Positions 9,211 to 18,244 of a stretch of DNA of 64,000 nt are shown here, piece after piece. The notes beneath the pieces were generated by a model. It saw only the letters and a list, made by a program, of their open reading frames with translations, did no database searches and was not told the origin of the DNA. Made by a program: the position numbers and the translations under genes. The stretch is from Microbulbifer sp. GL-2 (lineage in GTDB: Bacteria; Pseudomonadota; Gammaproteobacteria; Pseudomonadales; Cellvibrionaceae). The stretch's first letter is position 1; every line of letters starts with the position of its first letter. The stretch spans positions 3,034,001 to 3,098,000 of the forward strand of contig NZ_AP019807.1 in assembly GCF_007183175.1 (NCBI RefSeq), given 5' to 3'.

Positions 9211-10470
9211 ATGGCGATCTTGCAAAGTAACTCAGCAGTGGAAGCTGATCATTTTCAAGCAGAGGAGCATTTTGGAAACAGGTTTGCACTGGTGGCTTTG
9301 ACATCCTTATTTTTTATGTGGGGGTTTATTACCTGTTTAAATGATATTTTAATTCCCTACTTGAAGGGCGTATTTGACCTGAGTTATGCCCAGGCGATGT
9401 TGGTGCAGTTCTGTTTTTTTGGTGCTTATTTTTTGGTTTCTCTGCCCGCCGGCGCTTTACTTTCCCGCATTGGTTATCAAAAAGGAATAGTAGTAGGGTT
9501 GAGTGTTGCAGTAATTGGTTGCTTATTATTTATTCCCGCCGGGCGTATGGAAATTTATGGGTTATTCCTTGGGGCGCTATTTGTCTTGGCTTCTGGCATC
9601 ACCATTTTGCAGGTTTCAGCAAATCCCTATGTGACTATGCTGGGTGATGAGCGTACTGCTGCCAGTCGCTTGACTATGACCCAGGCGTTTAATTCATTGG
9701 GGACTACTGTCGCCCCACAATTTGGAGCGCTACTTATCCTCCCGGCTGCAGGTGTGGCTATTACCACTGCAAGGTCTTCCGCCGTAGAAATTCCATACCT
9801 GATTCTGGCTATAGTCCTTGCGGTACTGGCAACAGTATTTGGGCTCCTGAAGCTGCCTCGCATAGTTAATATTTCTAAGCCAGCAGCCTCCATGGAAGAC
9901 TCAGAGTCGGCCTGGAATCAACGTCACTTGGTGCTGGGTGCTCTAGCAATATTCCTTTATGTGGGCGCGGAGGTGTCTATAGGTAGTTTCCTGGTGAATT
10001 TTATTGCAGAGGATTCTATTGCCGGCCTACAGGAGTCTGATGCCGCATTTTACATTTCTCTATACTGGGGCGGCGCCCTGGTAGGACGTTTTGTCGGTGC
10101 GCTGGTAATGCGTTATATCTCGGCAGGTAAAGTACTGGGCATCTGTTCCATTGGTTCTTGTGCACTATTGGTGATAACCGTTACCGGCAGTGGTTTTTTG
10201 GCCATGTATGCTGTGTTGGCGGTAGGCTTATTTAATTCCATTATGTTCCCGACGATTTTCAGTTTGGCGCTGGCTAAATTAGGAGTGGCTACCAGTCAGG
10301 GGTCCGGAATCCTATGCCAGGCAATTGTGGGTGGAGCGATTGTACCTTTACTACAAGGTGTTCTTGCTGATCAAGTGGGTGTGCAAATTTCGTTTGTCTT
10401 ACCGATTTTCTGTTATCTCTATATCCTTTACTACGGTGCTATCGGACACCGTCCTGATAAGCATGCTTGA
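9211..10470 (+). CDS. FucP-type sugar MFS transporter
   Basis: A 419-residue, 12-helix major-facilitator protein of the fucose/glucose/galactose:H+ symporter family. The first helix region (FFMWGFITCLNDILIPYLK) and the SANPYVTMLG segment are typical of FucP/GluP proteins. It should import a monosaccharide, most likely glucose here, across the inner membrane. The start ATG 9211 is the first in frame. It is the last gene of the receptor-SapC-halogenase cluster and is followed by a good terminator. A paralogue lies at 16626-17957. Confidence 0.9.
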   Translation: MAILQSNSAVEADHFQAEEHFGNRFALVALTSLFFMWGFITCLNDILIPYLKGVFDLSYAQAMLVQFCFFGAYFLVSLPAGALLSRIGYQKGIVVGLSVAVIGCLLFIPAGRMEIYGLFLGALFVLASGITILQVSANPYVTMLGDERTAASRLTMTQAFNSLGTTVAPQFGALLILPAAGVAITTARSSAVEIPYLILAIVLAVLATVFGLLKLPRIVNISKPAASMEDSESAWNQRHLVLGALAIFLYVGAEVSIGSFLVNFIAEDSIAGLQESDAAFYISLYWGGALVGRFVGALVMRYISAGKVLGICSIGSCALLVITVTGSGFLAMYAVLAVGLFNSIMFPTIFSLALAKLGVATSQGSGILCQAIVGGAIVPLLQGVLADQVGVQISFVLPIFCYLYILYYGAIGHRPDKHA

Positions 10471-10502
10471 GTTATTTTTCATTCTCCTCTGAGCTCGTTT
10501 TG

Positions 10503-10527
10503 CCGGTATTTCTATGCCGGTTTTTTT
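10503..10527 (+). terminator. Rho-independent terminator after MFS gene
   Basis: A 7-bp stem (CCGGTAT with TATGCCGG, one G-U pair) around a 4-base loop at 10503-10520 is followed by seven T at 10521-10527. It lies 33 bases after the MFS stop and closes the receptor-halogenase-transporter transcription unit. Confidence 0.8.
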
Positions 10528-10886
10528 GTCCGAGGATATAAAAAGTCTGGAGAGTAAATGAGTCATAAAGTTCTGGATTTTTTAAGAGAAGAAATCTGAG
10601 ATGGGGCTAACCTCTGTTTGTGTTCCAGCAATATTTTGCCTTTTTGTGACAGGCGAGGATCTGAAATTTTTGTTGAACTCTTGTAGATCCAGGCGTACTA
10701 AGCTGGATAAAATTTTAGCGTGAAATGTCTGGGGTGGGTTTAATGGTAATTATGAGAATTTTTACGGTATAAATCAGTTCATCTCGATATTTCTAGAGAA
10801 AATTTCCCCATTTTTTGATCTTTCGTAGGTTGAATTTCCACTATAAGAGTAAGTCTACGGTTGTTAACCGGGAAGGGAAGATAATT
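10528..10886. other. Leader and promoter region of the di-heme protein gene
   Basis: About 360 AT-rich bases without a convincing gene. A frame opens at TTG 10815 but carries no start signal; the ribosome site GGGAAGGGAAG just before ATG 10887 marks the real start. No operator could be recognised with confidence. Confidence 0.4.
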
Positions 10887-13800
10887 ATGAAGAGCTATAA
10901 CGCTCCCTGGGACAAAATGCAGTATCTACCAGTCAAGCTATTTTTCAAATGCTCACGCCTATTACGCACGAAGGCTAATGTGAGCTTCATATTTTACGTA
11001 TTATTAATTTTCAATGCCAGCCATGTTGCAGGTATGCAGGCATTGCAAGGTGAGGTCAGCGGTATTCAATTTATTGATGAGGATTCGGCTGAATTTTTTG
11101 TAAATACCGATGGCTGGGCAGATGTGCATTACCAGATTGGTGATGGGGTACAACAAAATGTGCGCTTGCAGAAAACAGGTAACCGGCAAACGCTATATCT
11201 GAACGAATTGTATCAGGGGGATCTTGTTAAGTACAGTTTCACCTATATCGATCAGGAATGTAATTGTGCTGTGGATAGTGAAGTAAGAAGTTATATTCAT
11301 GGCGATGGCGATGGCGATGGCGATGGCGATGGCGATGGCGATGGCGATGGCGATGGCGATGGCGATGGCGATGGCGATGGCGATGATACAGGTGGACAAA
11401 TTGGAGATACGGGCATCCAGGATAAAGGCGCCACTAGCGCACAGTTTTTTGTAAATCATTCCGGCTGGGCGGATGTACACTATACATTAAACGGTGCTGG
11501 CCAATTAAATCACCGCATGATGCTCTTGGGAGGCGTAAATAAATTTGAGGTCAACGGTCTTTCCGCAGGTGATGTGATCAATTACCGGTTTACCTATTGG
11601 GATGTAGCATGTAACTGCGCAAAGGTTACTGAATGGGCAACTTATACTCATGACGGTGACGGTGACGGTGACGGTGACGGTGACGGTGACGGTGACGGTG
11701 ACGGTGACGGTGACGGTGACAAGGATAGTGATAATGATGGAGTGGCAGATATTGATGATCTCTGCCCCAATACCCCGCTGGAAACCCCAGTAGATATTCA
11801 TGGTTGTTCGCTGGTAATGGATGTGGCTGAAGTCAGCATCAACAATAGGTTTTTGATTGGGGGTAACGGCAGTGAATCTCCCGGTTTTGCACTCTATGTT
11901 TTTGATGGAGATCTGGGTTCATCTGGTAGTAATTGTAACGATAAATGTACCGATAATTGGCCGCCATTGTTGGTAAACGATACAGCTGCCTCGGGTATTG
12001 CTGGGTTGACTACCATAACCCGTAATGACGGAAGCCAGCAGGCTGCTTACAATGGTCGTCCTTTGTACTTCTTCACAGGTGATTTGCTACCTGATGATAG
12101 CAATGGTCAGGGAGAGGGTGGTTCTTGGTGGCTTGCTGAGCTAACCGGTGGTGGTGATATTGTGCCCCTTTTTAATAGTAGTACCCCGCTGGAACCAGAA
12201 ACTATTATTGACACGGGGGATGCAATTATCACTCGCTTTGCAGACAGGGCTCGCGATCGTCATGCCCGGGAAGATCAATTCCAGGCTTATGATCACTATC
12301 TCACTTTTTATTGGGAGCATCGCACAGCGCAAATTGAAATTATCGATCGGGTTGCGAAGGGTGGTGATGATATTACCATCAACGTGGTTACTGAGTGGGA
12401 ATTGGGCCAACCCGAGTTTCGTGCTTTTTATCGGGGAATAAATACTGTAGCGGAGTATTACCATAATGTTTTATTGGATCGTGAGCCGGCCGATGTGACT
12501 CGATATAGCACTACTATTAATTACAATAGTAAAGAGGCTCGGGCCCTCCAAATTGGGGATCGTATGGAAATGGAGATAAGCCAATTTTTACGTGATCCTC
12601 CCAATGGTCGGGCCAATTATTACGGAACTACAGTGCTCTATATCGTTGGGCAAGGAGGTCTGGTGCCTTGGGAGGCAAGGGGCGTATTTGGCAATCCTTC
12701 CACTGAGCGTGAAGACTCATATCCCATTCCCTCTGTGGGCTGGTTGGGGGGGAATACAACTCTTCCTTATCAATACTCAGATGAGCCCGACAATCATTTT
12801 ATGCAAATGGCATCAAATCTTGCTCCGCAAAATGGTCAAGTCTTCGTTAGAGGCCGTCGAGTTCATCATAGTGATTTTGGTGATGGTTCCCATAATGAGA
12901 GTAGTGAGAATCCCAATTTCTCGGAATTAGCCAATAAATTAGGCTCCCAGTATATCAACCGATCCTGCGTTAGTTGTCATGTGAAAAATGGCCGAGCCCC
13001 TTCGGCCGCACCGGGTTCAGACTTATCCCAATATGTAGTTAAAGTGGGTACTGCCAGCGGTGAAGCAGATCCTCTTTTGGGGAGTGTGTTACAGCCCAAA
13101 AGTACAAATGGTAGCCCTGAAACTACTGCCACCCTGAGTACATGGCTGGAGGAAGATGGCTTACGTCGCCCTGTTTATAATTTTAGTGGAAATAGCCCTA
13201 CACACTATTCTCCCCGTATTGCTCCGCAACTGGTAGGTATGGGGCTTTTGGAAGCGATTTCTGAAGACAGTATCGTTGCCTTGGCAGACCCGGATGATAG
13301 CAATGGTGATGGTATTAGCGGACGCCTGCAGATTGTTAATGATCCTCAAAGTGGTGAGCAACGTGTTGGCCGTTTTGGATGGAAGGCGGGCCAAGCCAGT
13401 GTTGCTTTGCAGGTTGCCGCAGCCCTCAATACTGATATGGGAGTTATGACTTCTATCTTTCCGCAACCTGATTGTGGCAGTGTCCAATCAGATTGTGGTG
13501 TTAATGGTAGCGAATTAAGTGACAAGCATTTTAATGATTTGGTGGACTATGTATCTCTTCTAGGTGTCAGCGCACGTCGTGATATCAATAACAATACCGC
13601 GCTGCAGGGCGAAGAGTTGTTTGGCAGCGCTGGCTGTAGTGGTTGCCACACGCCTGCTTTCGTGACTAGCGCCTATCACCCGAAGGCGGAACTGCGAAAC
13701 CAAACAATTCATCCTTATACCGATTTATTGCTACATGATATGGGGCCAGGCCTTGCAGATAGTCTTCCTGAGGGGAATGCTTCAGGTTCAGAATGGCGTA

Positions 13801-13994
13801 CTCCTCCATTATGGGGTCTTGGTTTGGGGGCAAGTATTAGTGGTGATGAGAATTATCTACATGACGGTCGTGCCCGAACCCTTAATGAGGCGATCTTGTG
13901 GCATGGCGGAGAAGGAGAAAGAGCGAAACAAGCCTACGAGCGTATGTCGGGTGCTGAAAAAAATGCATTAGTGATATTTTTGAAATCTCTTTAA
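10887..13994 (+). CDS. Secreted modular di-heme oxidoreductase with two CBM56-like domains
   Basis: A 1035-residue exported protein. After a long n-region and hydrophobic core (about 32-49) come two homologous modules at about 55-138 and 175-255, each with FFVN-x2-GWADVHY, FTY and a C-N-C pair. I read these as CBM56-like beta-1,3-glucan-binding domains. Each is followed by a Gly-Asp run, the second leading into a thrombospondin-3-type Ca site (DNDGVADIDDLCPNTP). Next is a segment resembling the secreted-repeat COG4315/PF03640 family (about 315-420), then a DUF1111/COG3488 di-heme region to the C-terminus with heme motifs CVSCH (about 694) and CSGCH (about 916). The family resembles bacterial di-heme peroxidases. 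The fusion suggests redox chemistry at a glucan surface. The start ATG 10887 has a strong ribosome site. Confidence 0.85.
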   Translation: MKSYNAPWDKMQYLPVKLFFKCSRLLRTKANVSFIFYVLLIFNASHVAGMQALQGEVSGIQFIDEDSAEFFVNTDGWADVHYQIGDGVQQNVRLQKTGNRQTLYLNELYQGDLVKYSFTYIDQECNCAVDSEVRSYIHGDGDGDGDGDGDGDGDGDGDGDGDGDGDDTGGQIGDTGIQDKGATSAQFFVNHSGWADVHYTLNGAGQLNHRMMLLGGVNKFEVNGLSAGDVINYRFTYWDVACNCAKVTEWATYTHDGDGDGDGDGDGDGDGDGDGDGDKDSDNDGVADIDDLCPNTPLETPVDIHGCSLVMDVAEVSINNRFLIGGNGSESPGFALYVFDGDLGSSGSNCNDKCTDNWPPLLVNDTAASGIAGLTTITRNDGSQQAAYNGRPLYFFTGDLLPDDSNGQGEGGSWWLAELTGGGDIVPLFNSSTPLEPETIIDTGDAIITRFADRARDRHAREDQFQAYDHYLTFYWEHRTAQIEIIDRVAKGGDDITINVVTEWELGQPEFRAFYRGINTVAEYYHNVLLDREPADVTRYSTTINYNSKEARALQIGDRMEMEISQFLRDPPNGRANYYGTTVLYIVGQGGLVPWEARGVFGNPSTEREDSYPIPSVGWLGGNTTLPYQYSDEPDNHFMQMASNLAPQNGQVFVRGRRVHHSDFGDGSHNESSENPNFSELANKLGSQYINRSCVSCHVKNGRAPSAAPGSDLSQYVVKVGTASGEADPLLGSVLQPKSTNGSPETTATLSTWLEEDGLRRPVYNFSGNSPTHYSPRIAPQLVGMGLLEAISEDSIVALADPDDSNGDGISGRLQIVNDPQSGEQRVGRFGWKAGQASVALQVAAALNTDMGVMTSIFPQPDCGSVQSDCGVNGSELSDKHFNDLVDYVSLLGVSARRDINNNTALQGEELFGSAGCSGCHTPAFVTSAYHPKAELRNQTIHPYTDLLLHDMGPGLADSLPEGNASGSEWRTPPLWGLGLGASISGDENYLHDGRARTLNEAILWHGGEGERAKQAYERMSGAEKNALVIFLKSL
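11301..11384 (+). repeat. Hexanucleotide array (GGCGAT)14
   Basis: Fourteen perfect tandem copies of GGCGAT encode a (Gly-Asp)14 linker between the two CBM56-like modules. Being a perfect in-frame hexamer array, it can change length by slippage without breaking the frame. The Asp-rich run probably binds Ca2+ and acts as an extended linker. Confidence 0.95.
11652..11720 (+). repeat. Hexanucleotide array (GACGGT)11 plus GAC
   Basis: Eleven perfect copies of GACGGT plus a final GAC encode a second Asp-Gly linker, directly before the thrombospondin-3-type Ca site. It encodes the same dipeptide as the first array but uses different codons (GAC/GGT instead of GAT/GGC), so the two arrays expanded independently. 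Confidence 0.95.
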
Positions 13995-14001
13995 TGTTAA
14001 T

Positions 14002-14029
14002 AGCTCCCATCGCCTTGGCGTTGGGAGCT
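14002..14029. terminator. Hairpin between convergent genes
   Basis: AGCTCCCA (14002-14009) pairs perfectly with TGGGAGCT (14022-14029), and the inner CGCC/GGCG adds four more pairs after a T-T mismatch. It lies 8 bases after the di-heme gene stop and faces the converging response-regulator gene. There is no long U-run on either strand, so termination strength is uncertain. Confidence 0.6.
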
Positions 14030-14167
14030 TAATGTGTTCCCCAATTTCTTCTGATCTCATATGTCTATTTTTTAAATTAGTGTCCAATACGGGCTTTTAA
14101 CTTTGGTAAACACCGGCTAATCCCTGCCAGTATTTGGTGGTTAAATATGCCTAATATCAAAATATTG

Positions 14168-15016
14168 CTATAAAGCTTCTGGAGCCGGTGAATTTTCCAG
14201 TCGATTGGATTCGAGAAACTCTTTGATGGGCAGTCGGTAGTTTCTGCTGACCTTTACTTTGGCCCCGCTGGTCAGGGTGAGAAAATACTCGCCCTTAGTC
14301 AAAACCTTGATCTGCTCAATGTAGTTGAGGTTCACTAACGTTGACCTATGAATACGCTTGAAGCTCTCAACACATAGTTGCTTTTGCAAGTCTTTAATGG
14401 TGCTGCGCATTACATGGGTTTCCCCTTTTACATGTACACACATATAGTCACCTGCTGCATCGATCCACTCAATATCATGTTGATTCACCATAATGATACT
14501 ACCGCGATCTTTAATCGCCAGTCGGTTTGAGTTGGTATGGAGTGGGTAGGCTTTTGTGGTTGCGTCACCCTGGTTTGCGGCATCTTCTATGGAGCGCAAC
14601 AGCCGGTTTTTTTCCCCCCGATGGCTGTCATCTTTGGAGGTGCTCATCTGGTACAGGCGCTGTTTGGCCCGGTTGAGAGCTGTATGCAGGCGCCCGTTGT
14701 CTAGTGGCTTAAGTACATAGTCAACGGCATGGATCTCGAAGGCTTTCAGGGCGTACTGGTCATAGGCGGTGACGAATATAACCTGGGGTATGGTATCACC
14801 CTGTAAGTGATGGACTACATCAAAGCCGCTCATTCCCGGCATCTGAACATCCAGTACCAGCAAATCTGGAGTATGATCGGATACAGCCTGCAGAGCTTCT
14901 CTTCCGTTTCGGCAGCAGGCGACAATCTTTATATCCGAAAACTCTTCGAGCATACTTTTTAACAGCCGTAAGGCCAGGGGTTCGTCGTCCACCAGCACGA
15001 CAGTGAGTTTGTTCAT
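14168..15016 (-). CDS. LytTR-family response regulator
   Basis: A 282-residue regulator with an N-terminal receiver domain (acidic pair D10/D11, phospho-acceptor D56 in VLDVQMPG, T83, K103) and a C-terminal LytTR DNA-binding domain (about 165-270, with IEWIDAAGDY and FKRIHRSTLVN). Such regulators bind paired direct-repeat sites as dimers. It overlaps the histidine kinase gene by four bases, so the two form one operon reading leftward. The closest functional parallels are BtsSR and YpdAB of E. coli, which control single transporter genes in response to carbon nutrients. The divergent MFS gene at 16626 is the obvious candidate target, by inference. Confidence 0.92.
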   Translation of the reverse strand: MNKLTVVLVDDEPLALRLLKSMLEEFSDIKIVACCRNGREALQAVSDHTPDLLVLDVQMPGMSGFDVVHHLQGDTIPQVIFVTAYDQYALKAFEIHAVDYVLKPLDNGRLHTALNRAKQRLYQMSTSKDDSHRGEKNRLLRSIEDAANQGDATTKAYPLHTNSNRLAIKDRGSIIMVNQHDIEWIDAAGDYMCVHVKGETHVMRSTIKDLQKQLCVESFKRIHRSTLVNLNYIEQIKVLTKGEYFLTLTSGAKVKVSRNYRLPIKEFLESNRLENSPAPEAL

Positions 15017-16185
15017 AGGACTTCTCTCTGTGCCTGATCAATAGGATGGATAAAAATTTCCAGCGGGATATCAATTTGAACCAACATCCCGCAATTATCT
15101 TTTTGGTACTGCTTTATAAGGAAATCCTGAGGGTATAGATTGGAAAGTCTCTCCCGAACATTCTTGAGGCCAACTCCTGTTGAGGTTGTTTGGCCGTCTA
15201 GCTGTTCTGGAGTATCAACTGTACTGCCGGTGTCATTTACTTCCAGTAGCAGGCGAGTACCGAAGCGTCGAGCCCGAATTTCAATAGTTCCCCCTTGCTC
15301 GTTGGGGGCAATAGCGTATTTAACTGAATTTTCCACCAGAGGTTGCAGCAGCATGCTGGGAACCATTGCATCGCGAACTTCCTCATCAATGGCGAGGTAT
15401 ACGCTTAGCCTGTCGACAAAACGGGTCTTCTCAATCTCTAAATAAAGCAGTACGGCCTCTATTTCTCGTTCAAGTACTATTTTTTGCATAGGGCTTTCTT
15501 TGAGGGATAGGCGTAGGAAGTCACTAAGGCGTACAACCATCTCGCGGGCATCATCGGCATGCTGGAGGCAAATCAAAGCATTTATTGAGTTCAGGGTGTT
15601 AAATAGGAAGTGAGGGTTCAGTTGGTAGCGCAACATTTTCAATTGGGCTTCGCTGGCTATGGCTTCTGCCTGGAGTCTACGCAACTGCTCACGTTCGTTT
15701 ACAGCGGCAACTTCCAGCATCTTCTGATGCTCATCTTGAAGTAGTATGTGGTATTTCACCCCACAGTACAGGGCGCTCCAGAACAGAAAGACAAAGAGTG
15801 AGGCATAATACCAGCCGCCGAATTCAGACCAGATAGAGTGTTCACCGCTCAAGCGGATATAGGCCTCCATCCGTACCAATGTCCATATTCCCGAGATCAC
15901 AGCTACCGCGAGCAGGTAGATGACAGTGCGCACTGCCAGCTCTGAATCCCAGGCTATATCAAAAATAGGCCTCAGAAATAGCGATAGAATATAGGCTACA
16001 GTGCACTGGAAAATGGTATTTTCTGGCTCAAATTTTGGCCACTCAGTGGGGGAGTGCCACAGGGTGAGCGAAAGAAATGTAACCAATAAAATCCCTACCC
16101 AGCTGACCAGCTGTAATTTCCAAAACCAGCGGGTTGACTGAATATCAGTGCTAATGTCCGTATTGTGACGGGTCGTGTACTGCAT
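15013..16185 (-). CDS. LytS/YehU-type sensor histidine kinase
   Basis: A 390-residue inner-membrane kinase. Four hydrophobic segments (about 25-45, 55-75, 85-105, 125-145) are followed by a coiled linker and the His_kinase domain with the family phospho-acceptor motif YQLNPHFLFNTLNSIN (H192). The C-terminal ATPase part shows LLQPLVENSVKYAI (N box) and TGVGLKNVRERL (G box). No periplasmic ligand domain is visible, so the signal is probably sensed within the membrane. It precedes and overlaps the response-regulator gene and is divergent from a sugar MFS gene across 440 bases. Confidence 0.92.
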   Translation of the reverse strand: MQYTTRHNTDISTDIQSTRWFWKLQLVSWVGILLVTFLSLTLWHSPTEWPKFEPENTIFQCTVAYILSLFLRPIFDIAWDSELAVRTVIYLLAVAVISGIWTLVRMEAYIRLSGEHSIWSEFGGWYYASLFVFLFWSALYCGVKYHILLQDEHQKMLEVAAVNEREQLRRLQAEAIASEAQLKMLRYQLNPHFLFNTLNSINALICLQHADDAREMVVRLSDFLRLSLKESPMQKIVLEREIEAVLLYLEIEKTRFVDRLSVYLAIDEEVRDAMVPSMLLQPLVENSVKYAIAPNEQGGTIEIRARRFGTRLLLEVNDTGSTVDTPEQLDGQTTSTGVGLKNVRERLSNLYPQDFLIKQYQKDNCGMLVQIDIPLEIFIHPIDQAQREVL

Positions 16186-16625
16186 ATTGTCCCGTTTATT
16201 TGTTATGTGAAAATTACGGGATAGACGCTGATTGTCGCGCTCATTATTACCTATAAGATAGTACCTTGGCTACTCAAGCCTCGCTAGGGGGGCTGAGCGT
16301 CAGCTTTCCGACTTACCTTTTAATTGGTCCTCCTTATCGTTTTTCGGGGTGATTAGTCGAGCAGCTTTCGGCAATCTTGTCTATATGACAAGTTTATTCC
16401 ATAGACTGAATGAAATTTCCACCGGATAATGTCCAGATTCTATTGAATTCCCTAATGCACGATGCTTTTTTAAAGAAAATTGGGTATAAAAATAGGAAGT
16501 TATTGATTAGGGAACTTGTGTTTGCAAGCTTACTCCTTTAATTTGCCGCTGGCGATTTCAAAGAGTTTAGGATTAACAATAGAATTGCCAGGATATAAAA
16601 TTAGAGTCGTGGGGAACGGTTTCCA
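16186..16625. other. Divergent promoter region between kinase and MFS genes
   Basis: This 440-base region must hold the promoters for the leftward two-component operon and the rightward MFS gene. No gene is seen. It contains an inverted repeat described separately (16376-16392). I could not identify a reliable LytTR direct-repeat pair by eye. Confidence 0.5.
16376..16392. promoter_or_regulatory. Inverted repeat, candidate operator
   Basis: CTTGTC (16376-16381) and GACAAG (16387-16392) form a perfect 6-bp inverted repeat with a 5-base TATAT spacer. It lies mid-way in the divergent region, 234 bases before the MFS start. The geometry suits a dimeric repressor or activator; which protein binds is unknown. 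Confidence 0.3.
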
Positions 16626-17957
16626 ATGAGGCAGATGTTTCCGGAGTCGGGGGTGTCCTCGAACAATATGGCAGCAAATGGTGCTGGCACCGAAGGGCCT
16701 CCAGCTGAGTCCACCAGTTATTTTAATTTTGCGGCTTTGACCTCTCTGTTTTTACTCTGGGGATTTATCACTGGCCTTAATGATGTATTGGTGCCGCATC
16801 TTAAAAATGTATTTGAGCTGAGTTATACACGAGCTGTTTTGGTGCAGTTTTATTTCTTCATGGCATATTTCTTGCTGTCAGTTCCTGCTGGTTTTTTATT
16901 GCGTAGAGTTGGTTACCAGTTAGGGATGGTGCTTGGGTTACTGGTGGCCTGTGCTGGCTGCTTGGTATTTATCCCTGCCGCACGCCTCCAAATCTATGAA
17001 GTATTCTTACTTGGTTTATTTGTTCTGGCCTCGGGTATAACTGTATTACAGGTATCTGCAAACCCCTATGTTATTGCTCTTGGCAGTAGCCGTACGGCAC
17101 CCAGTCGCCTGAATATGACGCAGGCTTTCAACTCCCTGGGAACCACATTGGCACCGGTAATTGGAGGAGCGGTGTTCTTTACCGCAATATCGGTAAGTTC
17201 CGGCCCGGAGGTGATCACTAATATTTCTGACTTTCGGTCACGGGAAGCACTTCTGGTAGACAGGCCTTATTTCTGGCTGGCAGTTATTCTGTTGCTGATG
17301 GTGGCCTTCTTCTCTTGGATACGTCTTCCTGTTATATCAAGCCATCAGCTGACTCCAGGGAGTGGATTCGCTAAAAGTGATGTTTTTTCTATCTGGCGCT
17401 TTCCAAGATTGACTTTAGGTGCGGTGGGAATTTTTGCTTATGTTGGTGCCGAAGTGGCAATAGGCAGTTTCCTGGTCAGTTTTTTTGGGGAACCCTCGGT
17501 AGCGAATATGCCCCCTCTAGAGGCGGCTCACTTTGTTTCTTACTATTGGGGTGGAGCCATGATTGGTCGCTTTGCCGGCGCTTTGCTACTACGTTATGTA
17601 TCTGCTGGTAAGGTGCTGGCTGTTTGTGGCCTGGGGGCAGTTGCTCTTATTTCATCGTCAATTTTTTCATCTGGGTTGTTTGCTGTTTGGGCGATTGTTG
17701 CCGTAGGCTTGTGCAACTCTATTATGTTCCCTACTATTTTCAGCCTTGCCCTTCGTGGTCTTGGCAGCCATACGAGTCAAGGTAGTGGTGTGTTGTGCAT
17801 GGCCATAGTCGGAGGGGCGATTATTCCACTTTTACAAGGTGTGCTTGCCGATAATGCTGGCATCCAGTTTTCATTTTTGGTGCCTATGTTGTGCTACTGC
17901 TACATTGTTTATTACGGTGCGTTTTCACCGACTTTGCGCGGTGCTGCGCAGGAGTAA
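16626..17957 (+). CDS. FucP-type sugar MFS transporter, second copy
   Basis: A 443-residue inner-membrane symporter, clearly paralogous to the protein at 9211-10470: both share LLWGFITGLNDVL-like and QVSANPYV segments, the SYYWGGAMIGRFAGAL region and the SIMFPTIFSLAL helix. It has an extra N-terminal tail of about 35 polar residues. ATG 16626 follows GGGGAACGG. It probably imports glucose or a related hexose released by the adjacent GH3 enzyme. The kinase/regulator pair transcribed divergently may control it. Confidence 0.9.
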   Translation: MRQMFPESGVSSNNMAANGAGTEGPPAESTSYFNFAALTSLFLLWGFITGLNDVLVPHLKNVFELSYTRAVLVQFYFFMAYFLLSVPAGFLLRRVGYQLGMVLGLLVACAGCLVFIPAARLQIYEVFLLGLFVLASGITVLQVSANPYVIALGSSRTAPSRLNMTQAFNSLGTTLAPVIGGAVFFTAISVSSGPEVITNISDFRSREALLVDRPYFWLAVILLLMVAFFSWIRLPVISSHQLTPGSGFAKSDVFSIWRFPRLTLGAVGIFAYVGAEVAIGSFLVSFFGEPSVANMPPLEAAHFVSYYWGGAMIGRFAGALLLRYVSAGKVLAVCGLGAVALISSSIFSSGLFAVWAIVAVGLCNSIMFPTIFSLALRGLGSHTSQGSGVLCMAIVGGAIIPLLQGVLADNAGIQFSFLVPMLCYCYIVYYGAFSPTLRGAAQE

Positions 17958-18040
17958 TCTAATACCTGCTTCCATCTTATCTGCCTTTTGAACCTGTCCA
18001 TCGGATTTCTATTGGCCCCACATGGTAAGTATTGCACCTT

Positions 18041-18059
18041 GGCTGAGTCAGCCCTTTTA
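18041..18059 (+). terminator. Weak hairpin after second MFS gene
   Basis: GGCT and AGCC around a 5-base GAGTC loop are followed by CTTTTATT. The stem is only 4 bp unless the loop is shorter, so it is a weak candidate. It lies 84 bases after the MFS stop. The rest of the 281-base gap before GH3 shows no gene. Confidence 0.3.
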
Positions 18060-18244
18060 TTGTGCGCACCTGATAATTGCCGCTTTACTCCAAGATTATT
18101 AAAACGTGGTCGATTTTTAGGATAATAAAAACAGCCATATTTTTAATGCATTTATCAGAATACAGTTTAGGTCTGCCTATGATCCAGTGCGTTCGGATAA
18201 AGTGTGGCTGATTCACGAGCTTAGGGAAATTATGGGAGTTGTCT

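Noticed and set aside
11301..11720. CRISPR-like repeat appearance
   Set aside because: The repeats are continuous 6-base units with no unique spacers, and they keep the reading frame of a secreted protein.
11193..11801. Minus-strand frames rich in Ile-Ala or Val-Thr repeats
   Set aside because: They are only the reverse reading of the hexanucleotide arrays inside the di-heme gene.
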